Source of the DNA: CAYNHT01 sp964397485
GTDB lineage: Bacteria; Bacillota_I; Bacilli_A; RF39; UBA660
Length of the DNA stretch: 64,000 nt
Assembly (NCBI GenBank): GCA_964397485.1
Contig: CAYNHT010000002.1
Span: 62,001 to 126,000 of the forward strand
Direction of reading: 5' to 3'
The notes below the pieces were generated by a model. It was not told where the DNA came from. It did not search any database and saw only the letters and a program-made list of their open reading frames with translations. Positions within the stretch are counted from its first letter, which is position 1. Every line of letters begins with the position of its first letter. Shown here piece by piece: positions 51,523 to 59,698 of this stretch. Made by a program: the position numbers and the translations under genes.

Positions 51523-52444
51523 TTGCTTTTCTCCTTTTCACCAATAAGTTTTGGATAATTGTAAAGGTACTATTAAATATCCAATATAATCCTATTCCTG
51601 TTGGTAAACTGAAAGATGCAATTGAAATAAATACAATCATTATGTTTGTCATCATCTTCATTTGTTTCTCTTGATCTTTACTCATTGATGCAACACTATT
51701 TAATTTAAATGAATAATAAGTAGCACCTATAACTAAAATTATAAAAATAATGTAATAATAATTTCCATTAGAAATCGCTTTCATAGGATTAGTTCCTAAT
51801 TGAAATAAACCTAAAAAGGTTTCTTCGAATAATACTGGAAGTCTATTTATTGCCTCGTAAAATGCAAAGAATAAAGGTATTTGAATAAATGAAAATAAGC
51901 AACCAGACATTGGATTTATATTATGCTTTTTATATATTTGTAGCATTTCTTGACTTTTTTGCATCATACTCTCTTGATCTTGTCGTCCTTTATATTTTTG
52001 CTCTAATTTATCTATTTCTGGGCGGGCTATTTTCATATTTTCAGATTGAACAGCTGTCTTTTTTGTTATTGGAATTGCTATTGTTCTTAATAATAATGTA
52101 ACAATTATTATAGCTATTCCGTAACTATTAAAGAAATTTCCAACCTTTACTATAAGCCATGCCAATGGTTTTACAAATACTGTTGTCCATATACCTTCAT
52201 AACCACCATCACTTACTTTAAATTCGCTACATTGTGGTAATTTACTTATATCAATTTTGTTTTGCTCGTATATTTTTTTTATATCTTCAGATTCGGGGCG
52301 ACATAATATGTTTTCTGTTAGATTTTGTCCTGTTTCTTTATTTTGTATTGCTTTTCCTTCATCATCTTTTAATATTTTTGTACAACCAGTTAATCCTAAA
52401 ACTAAAACAAGAAGTACGAGTAGTTGTATTTTTCTCTTATTCAT
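51506..52444 (-). CDS. yidC: Membrane protein insertase YidC/SpoIIIJ
   Basis: A 312-residue lipoprotein insertase. The lipobox is LGLTGC (Cys21). An extracytoplasmic loop precedes five membrane helices with the groove helix GIAIIIVTLLLRTIAIPITK (Arg in the hydrophilic groove) and GCLFSFIQIPLFFAFYEAI. In spore formers this origin-proximal copy is SpoIIIJ, needed for sigma-G activation. Its start overlaps rnpA by 8 bp. Confidence 0.96.
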   Translation of the reverse strand: MNKRKIQLLVLLVLVLGLTGCTKILKDDEGKAIQNKETGQNLTENILCRPESEDIKKIYEQNKIDISKLPQCSEFKVSDGGYEGIWTTVFVKPLAWLIVKVGNFFNSYGIAIIIVTLLLRTIAIPITKKTAVQSENMKIARPEIDKLEQKYKGRQDQESMMQKSQEMLQIYKKHNINPMSGCLFSFIQIPLFFAFYEAINRLPVLFEETFLGLFQLGTNPMKAISNGNYYYIIFIILVIGATYYSFKLNSVASMSKDQEKQMKMMTNIMIVFISIASFSLPTGIGLYWIFNSTFTIIQNLLVKRRKANGRNS

Positions 52445-52781
52445 TTTGTTTCTCCTTTGTAATGTTTACTTTTTTTAATATATATAATAATTCAGTTTCC
52501 ATATCTGTGAAACTTTTATCCAAAATACCCTTCCTTACCATTATAATACAATTAAATCCATTTTGGTAGTTTTTTTTGTCAATTATATTTTTTAATTGCC
52601 TTTTTATTTTGTTTCTTAATACTGCTCCACCAATTTTTTTGCTAACTGAAAAACCAAAATGATAAATATCATCGTTATTTTTTTCTATATATATTATATA
52701 ATCTTTATATTTATATGGTTTACAACTTTTTATTATTCTATTGTAATCAGTATTTTTTTTTATTATATTTATTTTTTTCAT
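52437..52781 (-). CDS. rnpA: Ribonuclease P protein component
   Basis: A 114-residue basic protein that helps the RNase P RNA bind pre-tRNA. The RNR-type motif is KIGGAVLRNKIKRQLKNII. ATG at 52781 is preferred over GTG at 52787 because of spacing to AAGGGTG. It lies between rpmH and yidC as in nearly all Bacilli. Confidence 0.95.
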   Translation of the reverse strand: MKKINIIKKNTDYNRIIKSCKPYKYKDYIIYIEKNNDDIYHFGFSVSKKIGGAVLRNKIKRQLKNIIDKKNYQNGFNCIIMVRKGILDKSFTDMETELLYILKKVNITKEKQNE

Positions 52782-52802
52782 GTTCACACCCTTAATTCAT
52801 AG

Positions 52803-52827
52803 TAAAAAACCACTGTAAAACAGTGGT
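52803..52827 (-). terminator. Terminator or attenuator between rpmH and rnpA
   Basis: Stem ACCACTG/CAGTGGT (52809-52815 with 52821-52827), 5-nt loop, followed on minus by a T run. It may limit rnpA relative to rpmH. Confidence 0.8.
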
Positions 52828-52832
52828 GTATT

Positions 52833-52955
52833 TTAATGTGATAATACTTTACGACCTTTACGACGTCTATTATTTATGATTTTAGTTTTCATTCTAGCAA
52901 AAAAACCTTGTTTTTTACTTTTTTTTCTAGTATTTGGTTGATAAGTTCTTTTCAT
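52833..52955 (-). CDS. rpmH: 50S ribosomal protein L34
   Basis: A 40-residue, strongly basic protein: MKRTYQPNTRKKSKKQGFFA, then an RRRKGRKVLSH end. Normal L34 has 44-47 residues, so this one is slightly short, with the shortening near KQGFFARM. AGGAGGTG lies seven bases before the ATG. It opens the leftward operon away from oriC. Confidence 0.96.
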   Translation of the reverse strand: MKRTYQPNTRKKSKKQGFFARMKTKIINNRRRKGRKVLSH

Positions 52956-52997
52956 AAGATCACACCTCCTGAATATAAATTTGCCATTGCTCTAATC

Positions 52998-53026
52998 ATT
53001 ATATAGATAAAATATACTTTTGTCAA
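52998..53026 (-). promoter_or_regulatory. Consensus promoter of the rpmH operon
   Basis: On the minus strand TTGACA (53021-53026) and TATAAT (52998-53003) are both perfect and 17 bp apart. It drives rpmH-rnpA-yidC-jag leftward. Confidence 0.9.
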
Positions 53027-53044
53027 ATGTTTTGTTATTATTTT

Positions 53045-53243
53045 TTTTCCACAGTATAAAATGACTTAATATTAAATATAAGAATCCTTTTTTCAACATA
53101 AATGTGGAAAAATTAATTTATTTTATTAACATTGTTTAAAAGTTTTCCACATTTGTGTGTATAAGTAGATGTTTCTTTTGTTTTTAATATATTTTATATT
53201 GTGGAAAATATATATTTGTGCGTTTTTTCTTGGCTTTTCCACA
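53045..53243. other. oriC, left half: DnaA-box cluster upstream of dnaA
   Basis: Five boxes match TTTTCCACA exactly: 53045-53053 (+), 53103-53111 (-), 53143-53151 (+), 53200-53208 (-) and 53235-53243 (+). A sixth, 53156-53164 (-), reads TTATACACA, a match to the wider TTATNCACA consensus. The sequence between is almost all A/T. The 337 bp from rpmH to dnaA hold no gene. Confidence 0.88.
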
Positions 53244-53258
53244 AAAATAATGTAAAAT
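53230..53258 (+). promoter_or_regulatory. Probable dnaA promoter overlapped by a DnaA box
   Basis: TTGGCT (53230-53235) and TAAAAT (53253-53258) are 17 bp apart. The DnaA box at 53235-53243 sits across the -35 and spacer, which would allow DnaA to repress its own gene. Confidence 0.6.
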
Positions 53259-53292
53259 ATTAGTAGACATTAGTTAAGTGGGGTGTTTTTAT

Positions 53293-54645
53293 ATGGATAT
53301 TAACAATATTTGGAATTTGTTTTTACTTAAAGTAAAAGAGAATATATCACCTATGCTTTATGAAATATGGTTTATGGAAACAAAATTATTATCCCTCGAA
53401 GGTAATAAAGCAAAGGTTTTAGTTCCTATGCATGTGCATAAAAAGCATCTAAAAGAAAACTATAATGATTTTATTGAAGAAATATTCACAGATGTTACAG
53501 GTTCTAATTTTCAATTTGAATATTCTACCGAAGAAGAATTACAAGCAAATATTGAAATCGAAGAAAAACAAGTAGGAGTTCCATTATCATTTAATTTTGA
53601 ATCAAATTTAAACCCTAAGTACTTGTTTGAAAATTTTATTGTGGGTGAGAGTAATAAATTTGCGAAAACTACTTCTTTAGCGGTTGCTGAAAAACCTGGC
53701 TATATGTATAATCCATTATTTATATATGGAAATAGTGGTTTAGGCAAAACTCATTTAATGCATGCTATTGGTAATTATATAATTAAAAATAGTAATAAAA
53801 AAGTTCTGTATGTTACAAGTGAGCAATTTGTAAATGATTTTATCGAATTGTATAGAAAAAATAAAGAAGGCAACAATTTCAATAGTGTAGAAAACTTTAA
53901 AAAGAAATATAGGGAAATAGATGTTCTAATGATTGACGATATACAATATCTTGAAATTGCCGCTAAAACACAACAAGAATTTTTTAATACTTTTAATGAA
54001 TTACATACAAATAACAAACAAATAATAATTTCGTCTGATAGATCACCTGATGATTTGAAACAACTAGAAGATAGGTTACGAACAAGATTTAATTGGGGTC
54101 TTACTATTGATATTTTGCCCCCTGATTTTAAATTAAGGATGGCAATTATTGATAAAAAAATTGAAGGTCATATTTTAGCTAGTTCTTTTCCTTCAGATGT
54201 TAAAGAATATATAGCTAGTAACTGCACAAGCGATATTAGAAAGTTAGAGGGGGCAATAACAAGAATATTTGCTTACGCAACAATGATGAGTGGATCTGAT
54301 ATTACTTTGGATTTAGCTGTAGAAGCTTTGAAAGATTATTTTGTGAAAAGTATAATAAGTAAAAATAAAATTGATCAAGTGCAACAATTAGTTGCTAATA
54401 ATTACAATATAAGTGTAGAAGATTTAAAAAGTAAAAAGAGAGTTGCTAGCATTTCTGTTCCTAGACAAATAGCAATGTACATTTGCAGAATAGTTTTAGA
54501 AGAATCTTTACCTAAAATAGGAATGGAATTTGGTGGTAAAGATCATACAACTGTAATGCACTCTGTTGATAAAATTAAAAAAGAAATAAAAAATAATAGT
54601 AGTTTAGAACTTGAAATCCAAAAAATAATTAATAATATAAAATGA
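53293..54645 (+). CDS. dnaA: Chromosomal replication initiator DnaA
   Basis: A 450-residue AAA+ initiator. The order is N-terminal DnaB-binding domain, short linker, AAA+ core with GNSGLGKTH (146-154) and MIDDIQYL Walker B, and domain IV with the DNA signature GGKDHTTVMHSVDKI. ATG at 53293 is chosen because GGGGTG precedes it; the upstream GTG at 53278 would add five residues without a ribosome site. DnaA boxes on both sides mark the bipartite origin. Confidence 0.97.
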   Translation: MDINNIWNLFLLKVKENISPMLYEIWFMETKLLSLEGNKAKVLVPMHVHKKHLKENYNDFIEEIFTDVTGSNFQFEYSTEEELQANIEIEEKQVGVPLSFNFESNLNPKYLFENFIVGESNKFAKTTSLAVAEKPGYMYNPLFIYGNSGLGKTHLMHAIGNYIIKNSNKKVLYVTSEQFVNDFIELYRKNKEGNNFNSVENFKKKYREIDVLMIDDIQYLEIAAKTQQEFFNTFNELHTNNKQIIISSDRSPDDLKQLEDRLRTRFNWGLTIDILPPDFKLRMAIIDKKIEGHILASSFPSDVKEYIASNCTSDIRKLEGAITRIFAYATMMSGSDITLDLAVEALKDYFVKSIISKNKIDQVQQLVANNYNISVEDLKSKKRVASISVPRQIAMYICRIVLEESLPKIGMEFGGKDHTTVMHSVDKIKKEIKNNSSLELEIQKIINNIK

Positions 54646-54649
54646 TATA

Positions 54650-54789
54650 TGTGGAAAAAAAAGAATTTATAAAATTTTTTCAACAATATAAAAAACAATA
54701 AATGCATTTATTTTTAATAAAAAGAAGAGTTTTCCACATAATCCACACTAATAATAATAAATAATTATAAAAAAGATAATAATAATAGG
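54650..54789. other. oriC, right half: DnaA boxes, trio-like repeats and AT-rich unwinding region
   Basis: A box at 54650-54658 (-), then tandem boxes TTTTCCACA (54730-54738) and TAATCCACA (54739-54747, one mismatch). Immediately after come TAA repeats (54749-54762) and a second run at 54776-54787. Tandem boxes followed by 3-mer repeats and AT-rich DNA resemble the Bacillus unwinding system with DnaA-trios. This fills the dnaA-dnaN gap. Confidence 0.75.
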
Positions 54790-54798
54790 AGGTATTTT

Positions 54799-55920
54799 AT
54801 GAAAATTATAATAAAACAAAATATACTAATGGAACATTTAAATTATGTAATAAAAGGAATTTCTAATAAAAATTTAATTCCTATATTAAATTGTATAAAA
54901 TTTGAATTAACTAATGATGGTCTTTATTTAATGAGTACTGATAATGAAATAGCAATAAAAACATTTATTAGTTCTAATAAGATAGAACAGATAGAAAAAT
55001 GTGGAAGCATAGTTGTATCAGGTAAATATATATACGATATTATTAAAAAATTACCAAATGAACTAATTAATATGGAAGAAGTTGTCGATTCAAAATTATA
55101 TATATATACTGATAGTTCTTCTTTTAATTTAAATTGTAATAAAGTAGAGGAGTTTCCTACTTTAGAATTAGAAGATAATAAAAATCCAATCATATTGAAT
55201 AAAACTTCATTTAAAAATATGATAAATCAGACTATTTTTGCTACATCTACTCAAGAATCAAGACCTGTACTTACTGGATTAAATATAAAAATAGAAAATG
55301 ATATTCTAGAATGTACTGCCACTGATTCATATAGATTAGCTAAAAAGAACATTATAATAGATAGAAAATTGGAAGAAAGTGTTAATATAATAATACCAAC
55401 CAAAAATATCAATGAAATTAATAAATTAATACTTGCTGATGATAATAGTGTTGAATTACATATTTTTAATAACAAAGTAATATTCAAATTTGATAACATT
55501 ATAATATTATCAAGATTAATAAATGGAACATATCCCGATACTTCAAAGTTAATACCAACTGATTTTATGTTAAGAGTAAAAATAAAACTAGATAGTTTCT
55601 ACGATGCAATAGATAGAGCCTCATTACTTACTAATGAAGCTGATAAAAATACAATTAAATTTGAAACAAATAAAAATCAAGTAAAAGTTTCTTCTAATAT
55701 TCCTGAAATAGGAAATGTTGAAGAAACATTAATTGTTGAAAAAAATAATGAAGAAGAGATAAAAATAGCTTTTTCGTCAAAGTATATGCTAGATGCACTT
55801 AGATCTTTGCAGTGTGAAAATATTGAATTATTATTTAATGGTGATATAAAGCCAATAATTATTAAAAATTTGGATGATGATAGTGTTATTCAATTAATTT
55901 TACCAATTAGGACATATTAA
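54799..55920 (+). CDS. dnaN: DNA polymerase III sliding clamp (beta)
   Basis: A 373-residue ring-forming clamp with three similar domains. KFELTNDGLYLMSTDNEIA is typical of domain 1, LECTATDSYRLAKKN of domain 2, and the end IIQLILPIRTY-like (VIQLILPIRTY) is the family C-terminus. AGGAGGT lies six bases before the ATG. Standard dnaA-dnaN order. Confidence 0.97.
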   Translation: MKIIIKQNILMEHLNYVIKGISNKNLIPILNCIKFELTNDGLYLMSTDNEIAIKTFISSNKIEQIEKCGSIVVSGKYIYDIIKKLPNELINMEEVVDSKLYIYTDSSSFNLNCNKVEEFPTLELEDNKNPIILNKTSFKNMINQTIFATSTQESRPVLTGLNIKIENDILECTATDSYRLAKKNIIIDRKLEESVNIIIPTKNINEINKLILADDNSVELHIFNNKVIFKFDNIIILSRLINGTYPDTSKLIPTDFMLRVKIKLDSFYDAIDRASLLTNEADKNTIKFETNKNQVKVSSNIPEIGNVEETLIVEKNNEEEIKIAFSSKYMLDALRSLQCENIELLFNGDIKPIIIKNLDDDSVIQLILPIRTY

Positions 55921-55921
55921 G

Positions 55922-55955
55922 GAAGAATAATTTATAAATATTCTTCTTTTTTTTT
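55922..55955 (+). terminator. Terminator of dnaN
   Basis: Stem GAAGAATA/TATTCTTC (55922-55929 with 55939-55946) followed by a run of T residues. It separates dnaN from comK. Confidence 0.85.
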
Positions 55956-56026
55956 ACTTTTTTTTGTAAAAACAGACAAAAAATGATAAATTTTGACAAA
56001 AAAGAGGTGTATAAGAAAGGAAATTT

Positions 56027-56048
56027 GATATTTTTTTCGAAAAATATC
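56027..56048 (+). promoter_or_regulatory. UUCG-capped hairpin in the comK leader
   Basis: A perfect 9-bp stem GATATTTTT/AAAAATATC closed by TTCG ends 3 bases before the AAGGAGG ribosome site. It is too close to the gene to be its terminator and could act on translation or RNA stability. Confidence 0.5.
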
Positions 56049-56065
56049 TATAAGGAGGTGTGAAA

Positions 56066-56515
56066 ATGATAAATAATTATGAGATTAATAACTCTACATT
56101 AGCAATTATTCCTGTTGGCGACAAAGTTTCAAAAATAATTGAGGAAGAAAATAATTTTGTTATAAATAAAATTCCAACAGAAGTAGTTGATGATAGTTGT
56201 AAATTTTTTGGAAGTTCTTATTTAGGAAGATTTGAAGGAACAAAAAGTTTATTAGGTGTAAATTACAAATCTCCAATTATAATAGAGGAGACAAAAGAAA
56301 TAATATTTTTTCCTACTAGCTCCCCAAGATTTAATAATTGCTTTTGGATTTCTTTAAACAACATTGAAAATTATTCAAAGAATGAACATAAAACCATAAT
56401 TAGTTTTAAAAATGGTCAGCGTATTGAATTGAATATTTCATATGGATCTTTAGAAAATCAAATTTTGAGAGCAACAAGACTTGAATCAATCTTAAGAAAA
56501 AGAAAATTATTATAA
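56066..56515 (+). CDS. comK: ComK-family competence transcription factor
   Basis: A 149-residue protein matching ComK along most of its length: VINKIPTEVVDDSCKFFGSS corresponds to the VDRSCRFFGSSY core, followed by IIFFPTSSPRFNNCFWISLN and a C-terminal NGQRIELNISYGSLENQILRATRL. In Bacillus ComK binds AT-boxes and turns on DNA uptake genes. This copy is shorter than the 192-residue Bacillus protein and lacks its C-terminal tail, which there carries part of the MecA-ClpCP degradation control. ATG at 56066 fits AAGGAGG better than GTG at 56060. It sits between dnaN and recF, where yaaA is usual. Confidence 0.85.
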   Translation: MINNYEINNSTLAIIPVGDKVSKIIEEENNFVINKIPTEVVDDSCKFFGSSYLGRFEGTKSLLGVNYKSPIIIEETKEIIFFPTSSPRFNNCFWISLNNIENYSKNEHKTIISFKNGQRIELNISYGSLENQILRATRLESILRKRKLL

Positions 56516-56543
56516 AACAAGCCATTTCGGCTTGTTTTTTTAT
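56514..56543 (+). terminator. Terminator of comK
   Basis: Stem AAAACAAGCC/GGCTTGTTTT (56514-56523 with 56529-56538), 5-nt loop, then T residues. Confidence 0.88.
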
Positions 56544-56560
56544 TTTTTTACCTAAAAATG

Positions 56561-56569
56561 TGGTATAAT
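56561..56569 (+). promoter_or_regulatory. Extended -10 promoter for recF-gyrB-gyrA
   Basis: TGG-TATAAT (TATAAT at 56564-56569) is a strong extended -10 without a good -35. The transcript would start near 56576, with a leader of about 70 nt. Confidence 0.6.
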
Positions 56570-56646
56570 AGTATATGTGTATAGGAGTACAACATAGATG
56601 TGTTTTTTTAATTCCAAGCATTAAAATAAAGAAAGAGGGCTATATA

Positions 56647-57765
56647 ATGATATTAAAAGAACTTTCAATAATTAATTTTCGTAATTATAAAAATATATCA
56701 ATTAATTTAAGTCCTAAAATTAATATTATTTATGGAAATAATGCTCAAGGTAAGACAAATTTATTAGAAAGCATTTACGTTTTAGGTATTACAAAGTCTC
56801 ATCGATCTTTTATTGATAATAATTTAATAAAGAGTGGGGAAAAAAAATCTAAAATAAAAGGCATTGTGAAAATTGAAAATTTAAATACTACATTAGAAGT
56901 AAATATAGAAAATAAAAATAAACAATTAAAAATTGATAATAATGATATAAAGAAAGTTAGTGATTACATATCTAAAATGAATATTATTATTTTTTATCCT
57001 GAAGATTTAGAACTAATAAAAGGTTCACCGGCTATAAGAAGAAGATATATAAATTTAGAATTAGCTCAATTATATCCTAACTATTTGATATTAATAAGTG
57101 AATATAACAAATTATTAAAAATAAGAAATGAATATTTAAAAAAAATGCAAAAAAATATATCTGTGGATAATAATTATTTTTGTATTTTAACTAATTATCT
57201 AATAGAAAAAGCGGTTAATATATATATTTATAGAAAAAAATTTATAGATCAAATAAATTTTAATGCAACCAAAATATTTAAAAATATATCTGAGTTGGAT
57301 AATTTTTATATTAAATATAAACCAAATATAGATTTTGATAAATATGAAAAAGATTATCTAAAAAAAATATTAGATGAAAAAATAAAAAAGGCTTATCAAA
57401 ATGAAATAAAAATAGGTTCTACATTGTTTGGACCACACAAAGATGATTTTGAGTTTTATATAGATAATTTTAATTTAAAAAATTATGGATCACAAGGACA
57501 GCAACGAGTAGCGATATTATCATTAAAATTAAGTGAAATTGAAATCTTTAAAAACGAAAGAAATACAGAACCAATATTGTTATTAGATGATGTATTTAGT
57601 GAGTTAGATGATATAAAGAAAAATAATTTGTTGCTACATATAAATGATAATATACAAACAATAATTACAACAACAGATTTAAAAAATATAGATGCCGAAA
57701 TAATTAAACAATCAAAAATAATTAATATAGATAATGGCATGATAGTAAATAAAGAAGAGGTGTAG
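56647..57765 (+). CDS. recF: DNA replication and repair protein RecF
   Basis: A 372-residue SMC-like ATPase that loads RecA at gaps. Walker A GNNAQGKTN, signature GSQGQQRVAILSLKLSE and Walker B PILLLDDVFSELD are present. ATG at 56647 follows AGAGGG; an in-frame extension to 56575 runs into the promoter. gyrB starts 1 bp after the stop. Confidence 0.96.
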   Translation: MILKELSIINFRNYKNISINLSPKINIIYGNNAQGKTNLLESIYVLGITKSHRSFIDNNLIKSGEKKSKIKGIVKIENLNTTLEVNIENKNKQLKIDNNDIKKVSDYISKMNIIIFYPEDLELIKGSPAIRRRYINLELAQLYPNYLILISEYNKLLKIRNEYLKKMQKNISVDNNYFCILTNYLIEKAVNIYIYRKKFIDQINFNATKIFKNISELDNFYIKYKPNIDFDKYEKDYLKKILDEKIKKAYQNEIKIGSTLFGPHKDDFEFYIDNFNLKNYGSQGQQRVAILSLKLSEIEIFKNERNTEPILLLDDVFSELDDIKKNNLLLHINDNIQTIITTTDLKNIDAEIIKQSKIINIDNGMIVNKEEV

Positions 57766-57766
57766 A

Positions 57767-59689
57767 ATGGAAGAAAGAAAACAAAATTATGATGCTTCAA
57801 ATATTCAAGTTCTAGAGGGGTTAGAAGCAGTTAGAAAAAGACCTGGAATGTATATAGGTACAACAAGTAGTAGAGGTTTACATCATTTGGTATGGGAAAT
57901 TGTAGATAATGCAATAGATGAAGCTTTAGCAGGATATTGTGATGATATAGAAATTATTATAAATCCAGATAACTCAGTTACTGTAAAAGATGATGGTAGA
58001 GGTATACCAACTGGAATTCACCAAAAAACAGGATTATCAACTGTGGAAACTGTATATACTGTTCTTCATGCTGGAGGTAAATTCGGTGGTGGAGGATATA
58101 AAGTATCTGGCGGTTTACATGGGGTTGGTGCCAGCGTTGTTAATGCCCTTAGTAGTTGGGTAGAAATAAAGGTTTATCAAGGTGGTAATGTATATTATAT
58201 TCGTTTTGAAAATGGTGGTAATACTGTAAATAAATTGGAAATAATTGATAAATGTTCAGAAGATAGGACTGGAACAACCGTTACTTTTAAACCTGATCCT
58301 GAAGTTTTTCAAGAAACTACAGTGTTTGAATATGAAATATTGAAAAACCGTGTTCGTGAATTAGCTTTTTTAAATAGAGGACTTAGAATAATTTTATGTG
58401 ATGATCGCGATGAAAAGAAAAAAGAAGAATTTGTTTATGATGGTGGTATAAGTGAATATGTAAATATGTTAAACAAAAATAAGACACCTATTCATGACAA
58501 TATTATTCATTTAATTGGGGAAGAAGATGAAATATCTTTAGAAGTTGCGTTTCAGTATAATTCAGGATATTCTTCTAATATATACTCATTTACTAATAAT
58601 ATAAATACTCACGAAGGTGGAACACACGAAGATGGAGTAAAAAGAGCATTAACAAAAATAATAAATAACTATGCTAGAAATAATAATATATTAAAAGAAA
58701 AAGATGAATCATTGACTAGTGAAGATGTTAAAGAAGGATTAACAATGATTGTGTCATGTAAGCATCCAAATCCTCAATTTGAAGGTCAAACAAAAACAAA
58801 ATTAGGAAATGCAGAAGTAAGAAAAATTGCTGATAACGTATTTAGTGATGGTTTTGAGAGATTTTTGTTAGAAAATCCAGATCAAGCTAAACTTATAGTA
58901 GAAAAAAGTATGACAGCAGCAAGAGCAAGAGTTGCAGCAAAAAGAGCAAGAGAATTAACAAGAAGGAAAAATGTATTAGAAATATCTAGTTTGCCAGGAA
59001 AATTATCGGATTGTTCTAGTAAAGATGCAACTATATCTGAAATATATATTGTCGAAGGAGATTCTGCTGGTGGTTCTGCAAAACAAGGTAGAGATAGTAA
59101 AACTCAGGCAATACTTCCCCTTAGAGGAAAAATTTTAAATGTTGAAAAAGCAAGATTAGATAAAATTTTTGCAAATAATGAAATAAGATCTTTAATTACC
59201 GCTTTTGGTACCGGCATAGGAGAAGAGTTTGATATTAATAAATTAAGATATCATAAAATAATTATAATGACTGATGCAGATGTTGATGGATCACATATTA
59301 GAATTTTATTATTAACTTTCTTTTACAGATATTTTAGAATATTAGTTGAAAAGGGGCATATTTATATAGCTCAACCTCCATTATATAAGATTGAACATAA
59401 TAAAAATGTTCAATATGTTTATTCAGACGAACAATTAAGTTCATATTTGAAAGAATTACCTGAAAATACAAAATATGATATTCAAAGATATAAAGGGTTA
59501 GGTGAAATGAATCCTGAACAATTATGGGAAACTACAATGAATATTGAAAACAGAACATTATTAAAAGTAACTATAGAAGATGCGATGAGAGCTGATTTAG
59601 TTTTTGAATCATTGATGGGTGAAGAAGTAGAGCCAAGACGTGATTTTATCGAAAAAAACGCTAGATTTGTTCAAAATTTAGATGTATAG
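57767..59689 (+). CDS. gyrB: DNA gyrase subunit B
   Basis: A 640-residue GHKL ATPase subunit. GLEAVRKRPGMYIG begins the ATPase domain, GGKFGGGGYKVSGGLHGVG is the ATP lid, and the Toprim domain has VEGDSAGGSAKQGRD and TDADVDGSHI. It is the target of aminocoumarins. GAGGTG precedes the ATG inside recF's end. gyrA follows by 9 bp. Confidence 0.97.
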   Translation: MEERKQNYDASNIQVLEGLEAVRKRPGMYIGTTSSRGLHHLVWEIVDNAIDEALAGYCDDIEIIINPDNSVTVKDDGRGIPTGIHQKTGLSTVETVYTVLHAGGKFGGGGYKVSGGLHGVGASVVNALSSWVEIKVYQGGNVYYIRFENGGNTVNKLEIIDKCSEDRTGTTVTFKPDPEVFQETTVFEYEILKNRVRELAFLNRGLRIILCDDRDEKKKEEFVYDGGISEYVNMLNKNKTPIHDNIIHLIGEEDEISLEVAFQYNSGYSSNIYSFTNNINTHEGGTHEDGVKRALTKIINNYARNNNILKEKDESLTSEDVKEGLTMIVSCKHPNPQFEGQTKTKLGNAEVRKIADNVFSDGFERFLLENPDQAKLIVEKSMTAARARVAAKRARELTRRKNVLEISSLPGKLSDCSSKDATISEIYIVEGDSAGGSAKQGRDSKTQAILPLRGKILNVEKARLDKIFANNEIRSLITAFGTGIGEEFDINKLRYHKIIIMTDADVDGSHIRILLLTFFYRYFRILVEKGHIYIAQPPLYKIEHNKNVQYVYSDEQLSSYLKELPENTKYDIQRYKGLGEMNPEQLWETTMNIENRTLLKVTIEDAMRADLVFESLMGEEVEPRRDFIEKNARFVQNLDV

Positions 59690-59698
59690 GGGTGAATT

